This document shows, in pieces, positions 1 through 12,100 of a DNA stretch of 64,000 bases. Numbering within the stretch: the stretch's first letter is position 1; every line of letters starts with the position of its first letter. Below the pieces are notes generated by a model that saw nothing but the letters and a program-made list of their open reading frames with translations, did no database searches and had not been told where the DNA came from. A program made the position numbers and the translations under genes. The stretch comes from Cocos nucifera (Eukaryota; Streptophyta; Magnoliopsida; Arecales; Arecaceae): positions 3,453,714-3,517,713 of the forward strand of contig QRFJ01000007.1 of NCBI GenBank assembly GCA_006176705.1, written 5' to 3'.

Positions 1-2
1 TC

Positions 3-816
3 AAGCTTCTGCAGTTCAAGAGTTACAACGAAACCTCTGATTCGATCGATCATCTGAAGGCCTTTCGGATAATGATATTGCTCCACAGTACGTCAGATGC
101 TATTTTATGTCAGACTTTTCCGTCCACCCTCAAGAAAGTCGTCAGAAACTGGTACTCAGCACTTAAGCCAGATACCATCTTTTTCTTTGATCAGATGAGC
201 CATCAGTTCGTGGCTCACTTTGTCAGCAGTCGATGTCCGCATCAAGATTCGAATTCCTTGATAAACATCAAGCAGAAGGAGAGAAAATTCATTCGGAGTT
301 ATGTCATCCGATTTAATACCGCTGCATTGGAGGTCCAAAATCTAGACCAATCAATCACAATGGCCGCACTCAAGTACGGCCTCCAGAAGAATGATTTATG
401 GTTCTTCCTGAAGAAAAAGTACCCTAAGAACTTTACCGATCTGCTAGCTCGAGCTGAAGGTTATGCCTGAGCTGAAGAGGCCTTCAAGACCAAGGACGAT
501 GAAGCCTTTGGTAAGCGGCAAATAGACGAGCCAAGCGGGCCCACTAAGGAAGAAAAATCGAGTGAAGTTCGGCCGCACTTCCGAACCCCTCCGAGCCCAA
601 GCGAGGCCGAACTCCTCTACGAGCTTGTCGTCAAAGAAGCTCCGATAAAAGGGCGCAAAGAAGTTCCCCCCATAAGGTTTCACGAATACGCCCCCCTCAA
701 TGCTCCACAGACATCGGCCTAAAACAAGCCAAAGGCGCTACCGCAGCTAGAACCACAAATGAGGAAGGAATAACAAGAAGATCGGCCACCTCCAGGCATC
801 ATCAACACTATCTCTG
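3..816 (+). pseudogene. gag remnant of LTR retrotransposon (element A)
   Basis: Gag capsid remnant of a Ty3/gypsy element that enters from the left edge. One frame reads from base 3 to the stop at 720-722 with a single internal TGA at 468-470. It includes the capsid-like stretch DHLKAFRIM (about 45-74), the VIRFNTAALEVQNLDQ region near 300-350 and the LLARAEGYA motif just before the first stop. It aligns well by eye with gag of element C at 57880-58400. The zinc-knuckle region present in C (58641-58740) is missing: the sequence passes from APLNAP (about 690) into the linker that in relatives precedes protease. At about 816 it joins directly to the end of integrase. The 5' LTR and gag start lie outside the window. 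The protein is not functional. Confidence 0.85.
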
Positions 817-1004
817 AGGGGCCTAGTACTTCGGTGAGTCACCATTTTTCAGCCTCAAAGTCAGGGGAAGCTGCCCCAAATGGAAAAGGCCCATATGAAA
901 TAAAGGAGGTCGTCCGGTCTGAGAATTATCATCTGAAAAAGTTCGGAGGAATAACGCTTCCACGACCTTGGAACTCAGAAAATCTGAGAATGTACTACCA
1001 GTAA
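817..1004 (+). pseudogene. integrase C-terminal tail fused to gag (element A)
   Basis: Last ~60 codons of a Ty3/gypsy polyprotein. The frame GPYEIKEVVRS, then LKKFGGITLPRPWN and LRMYYQ, ends in TAA at 1002-1004. This is the usual closing block of plant gypsy integrase and matches the minus-strand integrase end of element B (45410-45560). Protease, reverse transcriptase, RNase H and the integrase core are all absent between gag and this tail. Element C has the same junction. Confidence 0.8.
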
Positions 1005-1087
1005 TCTTCCTTCAATAAAACTCAATTTCAGCATTATTATTTCTTTATGCAAAAACTATGTGATGATAGAAAAGATACAACCGAAAG

Positions 1088-2098
1088 TGGCCATATTAGG
1101 AACAAGAGGAGAACCTCATCCTAACATGACCAAAGTCGAAGATCTCGTTCATTTTAGACGAGATAGAGGAAGAGGCCCTGACAATGGCCCTTATATGCCC
1201 CCACAGTCCGCTAGAAATAGGAGGAGAACCTCGTCCTAACATGGAGCAAAGTCGAAAATCTCATTCATTTTAGACGAGATGGAGGGAGAGGTCCTGACAA
1301 TGGCCCTTATGTGCCCCCACAATCCATTAGGAACATGAGGAGAACCTCATCCTAAGTTGAGCAAAGTCGAAGATCTCGTTCATTTTAGACAAGATGGAGG
1401 AAGAGGTCCTAATAACGACCCTTATATGCCCCCACAGTCCATTAGAAATAGGAGGAGAACCTTTGTCCTAACGTAAGCAAAGTTGAAGACCTCGTTCATT
1501 TTAGACGATATGGACGGAGAGCCCTAACAATGGCCCTTATGTGCCTCCATAGTCCATTAGGAGAATAGGAGGAGAACCTCGTCCTAATGTGAGCAAAATC
1601 AAAGACCTCGTTCATTTTAGATGAGATGGGGGAGAGGTCCTGACAATGGTCCTTATGTGCCCCCACAGTCCGTTAGGAATAGGAGGAGAACCTTATCCTA
1701 ACGTGAGCAAAGTCGAAGACCTCATTCATTTTAGATGAGATAAGGGAGGGAGAGACCCTGACAACGGCCCTTATGTACCCCCATAAGCCGTTAGGAACAG
1801 GAGGAGAACCTCGTCCTAACGTGAGCAAAGTCGAAGACCTCATTCATTTTAGATGAGATAGGGAGAGGCCCTGACAACGGCCCTTATGTGCCCCCATAGG
1901 CCGTTAGGAATAGATGATGAACCTCGTCCTAACGTGAGCAAAGTTGAAGACCTCGTTCATTTTAGACGAAATGGGCTTATGTGCCCCCATAGCCCGTTAG
2001 GAATAGGAGGCGAACCTCATCCTAACGTAAGCAAAGTCGAAGGCCTTATTCAGTTTAGATGAGGTGAGAAGAGAGACCCTAACAACGGTCCTATTATG
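1088..2098 (+). repeat. 115-bp tandem repeat array in 3' untranslated region of element A
   Basis: About eight to nine imperfect copies of a ~115-bp unit. The landmark 'ccttat(g/a)tgcccccac' recurs at about 1191, 1307, 1422, 1537, 1653, 1771, 1884 and 1977. The spacings are therefore 113-118 bp, except the last, which is shortened to about 93. Each unit also carries GTTAGGAATAGGAGGAGAAC and a 'gagcaaagtcgaagacctcg' segment. The array lies between the integrase tail and the 3' LTR. The same unit occurs two to three times in each half of element B. It has no coding capacity. Confidence 0.9.
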
Positions 2099-2247
2099 CT
2101 TGAGCCTCAACTTCGACGTCAACCTTGGTTGAAGACAAGATCTCTCCCGTGCTTCAACCTCAACGAGTGTAGAGCCTGAAAAAAGACTTCGGCAGTCGCT
2201 TTTTTGGTACTCCCTTCAAACTTCGAACTTGAGAGTGGGGGGACTAT
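2099..2247 (+). other. 3' UTR end and polypurine tract of element A
   Basis: Single-copy link between the tandem array and the LTR. It holds one copy of the 'gacaagatctctcccg' module that is hugely amplified in element C. It also has the conserved 'gacttcggcagtcgc' block shared with B and C. It ends in a purine-rich stretch, GAGAGTGGGGGGACTA (about 2231-2246), the likely polypurine tract for plus-strand priming. Confidence 0.7.
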
Positions 2248-2466
2248 TGTTGGGGATAAATTTTGCTTCCATCAAAATCTAGCCTGGTGCTTAGCCTAAT
2301 GCAGCTGGTAATCATAGAAGAGCTTCTATCAAAAATTCTCTCTCCAACGATCGAATCCCACCCGATCTCCTTCAGCGGTCGAACTCATCCAGTGGTCGAA
2401 CTCCTCCAACTGGACTCCAAACCCAATCGAACTCCATAACGGTCGAGCCCCAACCGAACTTCCACA

Positions 2467-2990
2467 GTGGCCGAACTTTCGGATTCCTCCTTCAGTCGGA
2501 TTTTTATGGGAGCTGAACTCCTTCCGGACTCCACCTTCAGTTGGACTTCTATGGGAGCCGAACTCCTTCCGGACTTCTCCAGCAGTCAGGCTTCTATGAG
2601 TGCCAAAATTCTTCCAGACTCCTTCAGTCGAGCTTCTATGAGAGCCGAACTCCTTCCAAACTCCTCCAGCAGTCGGACTTCTATGGGAGCCGAACTCCTT
2701 CCGGACTCCTCCAGCAGTCGGACTTCTATGGGAGCCAAAATACTTCCGAACTCCTCCAGTCGGGCTTCTATGGGAGCCAAACTCCTTTCGGACTCCTCCA
2801 GCAGTCGGGTTTCTACGAGAGCCGAACTCCTTCCGGACTCCTCCAGTAGTCGGATTTCTACGAGAGCTGAACTTCTTCCGAATTTCTCCTCCAATTGGAT
2901 TTCTACGGGAGCCAAACTCCTTCCGGATTCCTCCTCCACTTGAGCTTTTACAGAAGCCGAACTCCTTCCAGATTGTTCCTTCAGACGGAT
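2467..2990 (+). repeat. 45-bp minisatellite inside LTR U3 (element A)
   Basis: About eleven copies of a 45-bp unit of the form 'gagccgaactccttccgga' plus '(c)tcctccagcagtcggact' plus 'tctatgg'. Because 45 is a multiple of three, both strands stay open and give artefactual repetitive proteins with a 15-residue period (for example GAELLPDSSSSRTSM). The same 45-bp unit occurs in the LTRs of B and C in different copy numbers, which explains their different lengths. Confidence 0.85.
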
Positions 2991-3135
2991 TCCTACAGGC
3001 GATCTCACTACTGAACGGTTATAATTATCATTTATCACAATAATTATGATTGGCATTTATTAGGACGATTACGATGGGCATTTATCAAAACGATTACGAC
3101 GGTCATTTATCAGGACAGTTACAATAAGCTCCATC

Positions 3136-3142
3136 TATAAAA
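3136..3142 (+). promoter_or_regulatory. TATA box in LTR of element A
   Basis: TATAAAA followed by GGGGATCCTTCAGATA. The same arrangement (TATA box, then GGA.CCTTC(A/C)GATA) is found in the LTRs of B (50889) and C (56980), so it marks the U3/R promoter of this family. Confidence 0.6.
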
Positions 3143-3378
3143 GGGGATCCTTCAGATACGTTTTTTCTAAGCTTTTTCTTTTCTTTTCGAAATTCTGCTG
3201 AACTCCTCTCTGAGCACTCCATTTCTATTGGCCAGAAAAGCTAACTTGACCGTCGAAGGGTCCTACCGGAGTCACCACCATCAACTTCGGATGGAATTTT
3301 ATTTTGCAAGTTACCGGTAGCGATCTCGTCTTCTTCGACTCCAACTCGATCCGACGTCAAGCAAATTCTGCACCAATA

Positions 3379-4680
3379 AGTCTCTATTTTACAAAGAAGC
3401 AGAGAAATAGAATACAAATCAGCAAAATAGTGGGGCTGAGCAAACCTATCAACAGATTGATTAAAAGACTCTAAGAACACTACAAAGCTCCTTAGCCCCT
3501 AGCTCATGTGGTGTGACCGTGTGGCGTTGGCCAATGCCAGGTAACCGAATATTGGTCAGTCATCGAGCTCATATCAGTACTAGATTGTCGTGTGGGTGTT
3601 TCCTTTATCGTCATCATGCCATTGCCAACCATGATCCGAGAATCGAAAGCCCAGTCGATGCTGCTCGCAGGAACCACAATCGGAGGTTTGACATCATGAC
3701 CGGCTTTGACCCCCAATTCCAGCCACTCCATGACACCATGATCTCGTGCTTGGCTGCATGCATACTGCGCCAGGAGGGCGATCCCATCCTCCGAGCACCT
3801 TGGCAGCGTTCCAATTGCCCCAATCGAAACGCTGAGGCTGTGCATGCTGTCATCGTTGGCACATTGATGGCATCAGTCATGTCGGCATCGAAGCTGTAGA
3901 ATGGCATGCTACCTATAGTATGTCCAAGATTCAGAACAAACACTAAGAAAATAAAAAATAAAAAATAGACGCTTAAATAAAAAAAAATTAGAAGAGAGAA
4001 AAAATATTTTATTAACAAAAATTAAACTACAGAAGAAGACTCACTCATGTCTCACCAAGGAGGACATTACTAACTCTCTCTCTCTCTCCCATATCATAAA
4101 AGAAATCCTTTAAATAGGATATCACGTAGGTCGGCATCACCGATGGTGATGGGGCTGGTGAGAAGGGCGCCACCAGAGGCAGCCGCAGTGCGAAGCAGCA
4201 GAGGGTGGAGACGCGGCGGACCACTAGGGCGCCGACGGTGGTGATTTTTAATTCATGTCTGTAATTAGACTCAATGGAAACGGTTCACGCGAGGCCTCAA
4301 AATTATTAAGGTACGAGAAGTAAGAGGCGCGGGGCTGGAGGACACATGGCTCCTGAAGCCCAAACCCGGGGAACCGCGAGGCCTAAAAATTATTCAGATT
4401 GCCTGCAGGACAACGTAGCTGTGAGAACGTGACTCCGGTGGTACCTGTATTTCTCTCCATACCTGCCTATCATGCAGGCAAAGACGTGACAATGTCTCAA
4501 CATCCACATATTTATTTTATCTTTCTTAAATCTTAATTTCTATATTTTTTGACGCCTATATATATATATATATTTTTTAGTAAGTCATCATATACAAGGA
4601 TATGATATGCAACATACATACATACAACCAGAAAAAACGGTTAAAATAAAGCGTTAGCGAGGCTGCAATTCCTGCTTGCT
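3379..4680. other. intergenic stretch with an unrecognised GC-richer block
   Basis: About 3490-3900 is GC-richer than its surroundings and open in several frames. There is one plus frame from 3513 to 3899 and two overlapping minus frames, 3504-3845 and 3614-4018. I recognise none of them. The minus frame contains ACSQARDHGVMEWLELGVK and PPIVVPASSIDWAFDSR, which look protein-like, but no start, splice site or family could be assigned. From 4080 to 4450 there is a CT run and a short GC-rich stretch. From 4480 to 4680 it is AT-rich, with a (TA)n run near 4557-4573. This may be a gene relic. Confidence 0.3.
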
Positions 4681-5819
4681 AGACGAGGATGAACGAGACT
4701 TCATTTATAAGAATAATTACGTGGAATTCGATCCAAATTTTTCAAGATAATTTCAAACCCAGGACCACTTCCGAAATGGACCGCAACCAATGGGCCATTG
4801 CCTGTTTTGCTAGTTCTGTTAGTTTAATCTTCACAATATCCCATGTAACGCAGCACAATAATAGATCAAAACATTAAAAAGGAGCAGAAATGCAGAATAA
4901 TATGCCATGCCTGCAGTGGGAAGACTAGGTTGATGCTTGAATCTTGCTCATGTTAATGACGAGCTTGAATAATGCCATGCCCGCAGTTGTACAAATAATT
5001 AGGCTAATATGAAATGGTCTCCTGAATCATGGAAGCTTGAATAAAATCATGTCAAGGATGTTCGATTATTTTACTTAAAATGTCCTTAAAAATGAAACAT
5101 TGTACTCAGAAAGTAAGCACCTCATTTGCAGCATTTCACACAACCTAAAGGTAGGACCGTTACATCATCAATAGAATTAACCTTATCCGACCAAGAATTC
5201 TCTTGATTTTTGATACAGAATTACTCCTGTGAATGTTCTAAGAATTTACAACATCCAGCTTCACCAACATTTTGATTGCCTGCATCATGGTACATAACCT
5301 GTTGAACACACGGGAGGAATTAAAGCAAACAATGCGATCTTTGCCGGTCAATTCAGCCAGCCATCAATTAGCATCAAAACAGTATACATAACCTGGTTAC
5401 TATAAGCAGTTTTGCTACAAAATCTTCATCAAATAATAATACCATTGTATAATTTCCTATCTTCATTTCTGCCATATCTTCTACAAGTTTCTTTACACAA
5501 CCATAATCTGATCTGAGTGATCATGTAAGAAAACAACAAACACCAACAATTTCATCACCCAATATTTTCCCCTGGTGATGAAAACTTGGATCAAGGTCTG
5601 TCACTATGATACAGGTAACACGAAGCACTCACTACAGTATATCCTGGATACTGAAATTATTGGATATAAGATTCAACAGGCCTATTAAAGCTCACATAAA
5701 CTTCCCTTCAGAAAAACCACAATGTTCTGAAAGCTACTCTTAGGCATGTGAATGTCCACAAGCAGTGGTTGCATTCTGAAGGCCAACGACACATGATCGA
5801 GCCACCAACTTTGGCAAAA
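4681..5819. other. intergenic region downstream of TPS1, nothing recognised
   Basis: AT-rich sequence between the element A side and the predicted 3' end of TPS1. I see no coding region, RNA gene or clear repeat. Short open frames here have no protein-like features. Confidence 0.5.
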
Positions 5820-5840
5820 TAGGGATACACGCATTGAGCT

Positions 5841-5846
5841 TTTATT
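5841..5846 (-). terminator. polyadenylation signal of TPS1
   Basis: AATAAA on the minus strand (TTTATT on plus), about 285 bases past the stop codon. It would set the 3' end at roughly 5815-5825 and give a 3' UTR of about 310 bases (about 5820-6129). Plant signals are loose, so other sites may also be used. Confidence 0.5.
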
Positions 5847-6129
5847 TCATCACATGCATACTACAACTAAGACTCAGAGCTACATCAGCGGGTCTTCATG
5901 GCACAATAAGATGTAGCACTACTCTATACAAGATCTTTTATGTAGTACTCCCAATGAAGGATCATGTATACATTTTTCCCATGATTTTACAAACATTTGA
6001 GCCCAGTAAAACGGTTCAAATCCCCTCTGCCTCTGTAGATGAATAGGAAATTGTCTCATGAGACCAGAGGAGTAAATATTTCCTTCCACCAAATGTTTCA
6101 GCTTTAACCTCTGCCCAACTTGATGACAT

Positions 6130-9100
6130 CTAACCAGCATGAATTGGATTAGACATTGAGTGGACATCTTGATTGGCTGCATCTGCCAACTCCTTAAGGA
6201 AGGAGACCACATCATCAGATGAGTTAAGCAGATACCTTGCATTTGACCGCTTCCGACCAACTGCGCAAGAGAAGTAGTTATCTCCCTTCAGATCAAGCAC
6301 TGAGGATCCCTCACGCCATGACATGCTTTCTTGAGGAGATCGCCATCCAACCGAGGTGCTGTGATTTGTTGGCATTCTCCTTTCAGATCTGAGCAGAGTC
6401 CTTTGATTCCTATGACTTGAAGTCCTTGAGCTGTTCTTGTAGCTGTTGGATGGCTTTTCTGTGAGCCTCTTATCAGGAGGTGGCTTGTTACAGTCGTCTG
6501 ACTGCTTGTTACCATCATTTGATTTTGACCTTGAGGAATTTACGGGTTCGGATGGAAGTTCTGGCTCAAAGAAGGTATAAATGTCCTCATCCTGTACCAC
6601 AGCACCCGCATCCTGTGAATGAAAATTATTCTGAAAGCTTGCGCTTGTCATGTTAATGCTGTTACCAAATAGCAAGGGTAAGAGATCAATATTTTTCATC
6701 AGTATTGGATGTCATCAAGGCTGCTTTGGAGGGTTGAAATTTCACTATCATGATTCTATCATATTCTCGGTTCGAACTTTCAGTTTGACAGCAGAGACTA
6801 TTTTAGGTGTTTGGATTCAGAGAAAGTTTAAAATATTAATGATTGGGGAAAATGGGAAAATGGAAATATTATGCAGAAAATATCTCGAATGCCTGATTTA
6901 AGAGATCTTATGAATTTTGAATTCAATCAAGAAGTTAGTTTTAAAAAGTAATTGCTTGTGATATCAAAAGCATATCAATTCACAAAATATTTGGACTATT
7001 TGTTTTTTAGAACAGTATTTTGATTTTTTGTTTTTCAGAACAGCCATATGCAGCCTCAAAAAAGTAACTAACCAAGCCAGTTAATTATCATCAATAAAAA
7101 AGTTATAACTTTCACGAAGAATCAGCTGTGGCAACAGTGCTGTGCTTGTGAAAGATAAAAATACAAAAGACAATAGGCAAAATGTCACGACTTAGCATAA
7201 ACAAGTATGGTAACACGTAAGATTGATTTGATTTTTTTTTTAATAATCATCAAATTACCCAACATTGACAAAGCAAACTTGTAACCAATGCCATCTACCC
7301 GCGAAGAAGCATGCATTAGAGGTACAATCAGAGTAAAATATGAAGATTATTTTCTCGCTTCCTTTTTTTTTTTTTTAAGGGAGGGGCAGGGATGATCCCT
7401 GGCAGAATCACTCACGTCCTAATACTTGGGAAAACACCTCCAAGTTTCAAACTCAAAATCTCCTCCATTTGGAGGGGTGCAACCACCATGCTAGTGCATC
7501 CTTCACTATAGCTTCGCATTCATCAGACAACTTCTGCAAATAGTGGCGGAGTGTAAGAGTGACCAGAGGGGGCCACCACCCCCCCCCAAAAAAAAAAAAA
7601 AAAAAAACTTATTATCTATATATTTATACATATGATGGCCTCCCCAATATTTTAATCTCACATACATTATGAATCTACCAATTTGAAAAAAGATCATATA
7701 ATTAATTTAGATATTATTTTTTTAATAAAAATAATATTTTTTTTAAAGAAAGAACAATTGTTTATTTATTCTTTAATCCTTTATTTATTCTTCAACCTTT
7801 AATATGGAAGAGATTATTGAGATTTTTATGCAATCAAAATTATTTTGCATATGGCACAAAATAATTTTTTTACTTATTTTATTTATTCATAAAATTAAAT
7901 ATTTATTGATATTTTTATAATATTTTAATTATATATTTTTTAATTTTTTTATTTATTATAAAATATTTTTAAAAATTATTAATAAATTATTATTTTGCCC
8001 TTCCAATATTTGATGTTAGGCTCCGCCACTGTCTGCAAATGTCTAACTACATGCAAATGCTTCTTATGAGGAAGAAAGACAAGGACGACCTGATTCTTAG
8101 ATTACAAAAATAATAACTATAACAAACCTTAAACTAGAGTTGCAAGCAGAAAATGGATATTTTGACATTAAAAAACTAGAACAATGAGCAAGACTTAAAG
8201 CTGCAGGTATAAAAATCTGGAAATTAACACCAAGCTGAAGAAATTGAAACATTTTGCTTTGATAGTAGAAGTAATTTAGCTCCAACATCCTGGACAGTTG
8301 GCTAAGAATTCAGTCTTTAATGGTCTAGCAAAAGAGCAATGCCACTGCCAAGGATGATATTTTATCAACACAGGAAGCACCAGCAGCAGAAACAACAAAC
8401 AACAACAATAATCCTTTTTTCAGTATCTTACCAAGAACAGGAAATACAGTCCAATTTCTGTTTTGACCTTGTCAACAATAGTTGGTCAAAATACAGATGG
8501 CATTCTAATTGTCAAGGCACATACATTCATAACCTTCAACATAAATTTCAAAATGTCTAGTTTATGTCAAGCAAAAATGGCGATATTAATCCTCATTCAT
8601 AATGACCAGGAAAAGTTTAGCTTCTCAATTATTCAAGTAAATTAAGAATTCACCAAATCCAGTATTTAAGCAACAAAGCAATAATTTTCAACTTGTGAAA
8701 GCATTGTAGGAAGCCTGAGGAGCTATTGACAAGTGCGAGATGATCTCTAATTTCCGACCAGCCTTAGGCCCATTGCTCCATGGTTTGCCCAAAGCTCGCC
8801 TTGGGCTATGGGCAGGGCTACTTTGAAATGCTAGGTTCAGATATTTGTATAATAGAAAGAATTATTGAAGAGAGAGTAAGCCTTGGTGCAATGGTAAGGT
8901 TGCTCTTTTGGGACCTGGGTGTCATGAGTTTCAGAACATAGAAACAGCCTTCCCATATGCCAATGTAAGGCTGTGCACATCCAGCCCTCCCTAGACCCCG
9001 CAATGGAGGGAGCCTCATGCATTGGGATGCTAATTTTCAGTAAGAATTATTAAAGACGCATATTATTATTAGCATTATTGCAAGCTCACTTTCATTTCAA

Positions 9101-12100
9101 TCATCCCCTTCTGTCAAACCTACTAATTGGTCTTGAACTGTTGTCTATGCAAATTATAATTAAAACATTCTTTTATTTCCTACAAGGATTAAATGATCTC
9201 TGATTTCATGATTATAAAACCAAGGGACATAATGCCGCTCTTTTTTTCTTAATTTTTAAGGAAAAACTGATGTTATTATTTTATTTTTTCCTAACTTGAC
9301 AGCAAAAGAATTACATTGTTAAAAGTTGAATTAACAAAGACAAAACTTCATCTACACCATCACGACCAAAAATCAACTTATCACAGGAAGAATTACCTTT
9401 CCAAGAAAGTGACCAATACACAAAACAAAATCAATTGGTGTGACCATGCTTTTGCTATGAACTATTTCTCCCAATATACGATCAATTGCAGCACCCTGCA
9501 TCAACAAAACAGAGAATTTATTTTTTTTTAAAAAAAAGATTCTAAAGAAAAAATATATGAACATATTTCCCCTCATATTTTACCTACATATTAAATTCCA
9601 AAAACTCAAAAGGCAAATGATTTAGAGATCTCTTAACTATGCACCAAGTGCCCAGAGATTTGAACTATCAAATGCAACATAATTTTGGTTTGGAAGTACA
9701 AATGTTGCTGAATTTAAGTTCAAATGTGTTTAAAAGATGTCCACGCGCGCGTGCACATACACACATGCCCCCCCCCCCTCTCTCTCTCAAACACACATGC
9801 ATGTTCGCTCCCATGCCCATGTGTAAAATTAACCATCATATTACCACAAATATTAAGTCCTAAATCAACCATACCTAACTGAATGTAATGAGAGCGATTC
9901 TCATTGAACTCAAATATGACAACCTAAATTCATCTTCAATACCTAAACAAAGCAATGGAGTTACTAAATTCATCCTTTCTTATTTATCCATAAGGAAAAC
10001 ACTATATTCGCCTAAGCATGCTCATCATGACACAAACTGCAGGATGATTTGTCAGGGACAAATAATTGCTGTTCAGCATATCAAAAACAACACTTGAAGG
10101 CTCAAAGTGAAGAATGAATAGTTAAGACAGAAGAAACATGCCTGAAATGGCTAACTGAAAAATTGCAAAAATGCCTGGCAAACTGTTTGCATAAGCATTG
10201 TCATCACAACAGAAACTGCAGGATGATTTCTCAACAACAAATATTTGCTCTTCAGCAAATATCAAATAATGCTTGAAGGATCAAACATGGATTATGAAAG
10301 GTCAGCTAAAATAGAAGTAACATGCCTGAAGGAGCCCAATAGAGAATTTCAAGAATGCTCTGCAAATTATTCGCAAATAATAAAGTAATGGTCCAAGTAG
10401 AGTTTACGTATATGTATAATATGTTTGTACATATAAAAGTACATTTTGTGTGATTCTATCTTGTAATTTATGTGAAATTGTGCATGAAACTTATGTCAAT
10501 GTCAGTGGGCTATGATAGTTGCACACACTGCACTGTCACCCCGTAACAGTTGATTTCAATTGAGACATTAACTATTGGATCTCTATGTACATAAATATTC
10601 AGTGATGTGCTCTTCTGGGCTAGATTTGATCAAGTTGCTCCTCAATTGCTCCCAGTGTTTCAATGCTGTCCCCAACCACTTACAGCCACCAATGGCTGCA
10701 AACTCTCTTTAACCATTTGTGAACTATTGCATTTCTATCCAAAACCCCAATGTCTATGCCTATACACAATACCCATTTCATTCTAATTTGACTATACAAT
10801 CCTCAAATATCAACAAAGTGTAACTTAAGGAGAAAGATCTGACGAGCTGCAAAACAAAAAAGCATACAATAAATGAAAGGTACATAACCCAAAATACAAG
10901 AATATATGATCTCATGTGATATACAATTACATACTTCAACACCTGAGATTGCTTTTAATACTGTTTTCATTATGCAGAAAAAGCAACAATTGGAATTGAA
11001 TATTAAAGTGAAAGAAAAAAAATCAGATAATATATCTGGATGTGCCAAAAGCACACCGATATATGTGCCGTATGTTGGCACGGTACAGTATTGCATGTAC
11101 CATGCCAACCCATGGCTGATACTGGCACAATATGCAACATGTAGATCCTTGGTCCTGCATCCATGCCATCCAGTCCATCCACATCCTTGCTCTCATCCAC
11201 GTCTTCTATCATAGCCATTGCTTCAAAAATATATTGCCCGCTTATGACTCTCAACCTCTTTTTTATTACTATTCATATTTTAAAGATGCCTTTTTTATTT
11301 ATATGTATAAAGCACATCTTATATTATGTATATTACACATACATTTTAAAAAAATTTATATATATAAATGATTTAGATTGTCTTACATTTTTAGTTTTTT
11401 ATTGGAAAATTCTGATGATGGGCCTAAAGGGCAGTTTCTTCCATGTTCTTTTCTGTGTTAAAAGCGAAAAATCCTTTTGGATAGGCAATTAAACCATAGT
11501 TCCTCTCTATTTCTTCTCTACAGTAGAATATTGGGGAATCAAAATCAATACAAGGTGAAACTGAGTTATTATTGAATTGAATGTTGAATAGAAAATTTTC
11601 TTCAAAGTCACAAGACAATTTAAATATCCTGGAGCTCTTGATCTACATTTGTAATAAACTTGAGCATTTGAGCGCAAGCATGTTAGTAGACCCAACATCA
11701 ACACATACACAATCCAGTAACACTACGGAACTTATAGTTGATTGTCTATTGTTTATTCCTCAATATTGCCTTTAACTATCTCTATTTAGAGCACATAAAG
11801 ATCACATATTTGCACAAAACTGAGATCAAACAAGAAAAACTGAATCAACAATGGAATTGCAGAATTGGACTCAACCCAATTGGAGTGATCAAATATAATT
11901 CTGCCGAACATATTAGGTGAAAAATTTAGACTAGACAGGTGCTCAAATAGAAGTTGAAGTCCAAAATGAGTTGTCAAGAGAGTCATTCCAATATGAGTTG
12001 AAACCATAAACTTAGACATATCTCAGGTTACATCTAGATCAAGCTACCTTGGCTAACACCACCAGACAGATTCATATTGAACTAATATTCAGAAGGACTA

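Larger units (their letters stand above)
2248..3378 (+). mobile_element. 3' LTR of element A
   Basis: The LTR begins TGTTGGGGATAAA directly after the polypurine tract. It ends near CTGCACCAATA, judged by alignment with the LTR ends of elements B and C, and is about 1131 bp long. U3 contains a 45-bp minisatellite (2467-2990). A TATA box, TATAAAA, lies at 3136-3142 and would drive transcription from the downstream R region. The canonical terminal CA has decayed to TA. The element is probably old and inactive. Confidence 0.85.
6592..9396 (-). other. TPS1 intron 16 with hAT element and SINE
   Basis: 2805-bp intron. It contains a non-autonomous hAT element (7541-8031) and an Au-like SINE (8871-9041). 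About 7385-7500 is a dispersed repeat with 'cctccatttggaggggtgcaa'; a related copy lies at about 28780-28875 in intron 5. The rest is AT-rich, with no gene. Confidence 0.8.

Noticed and set aside
2467..3056. Long repetitive open frames on both strands
   Set aside because: They are produced by the 45-bp LTR minisatellite, whose period is a multiple of three; there is no start context or homology.
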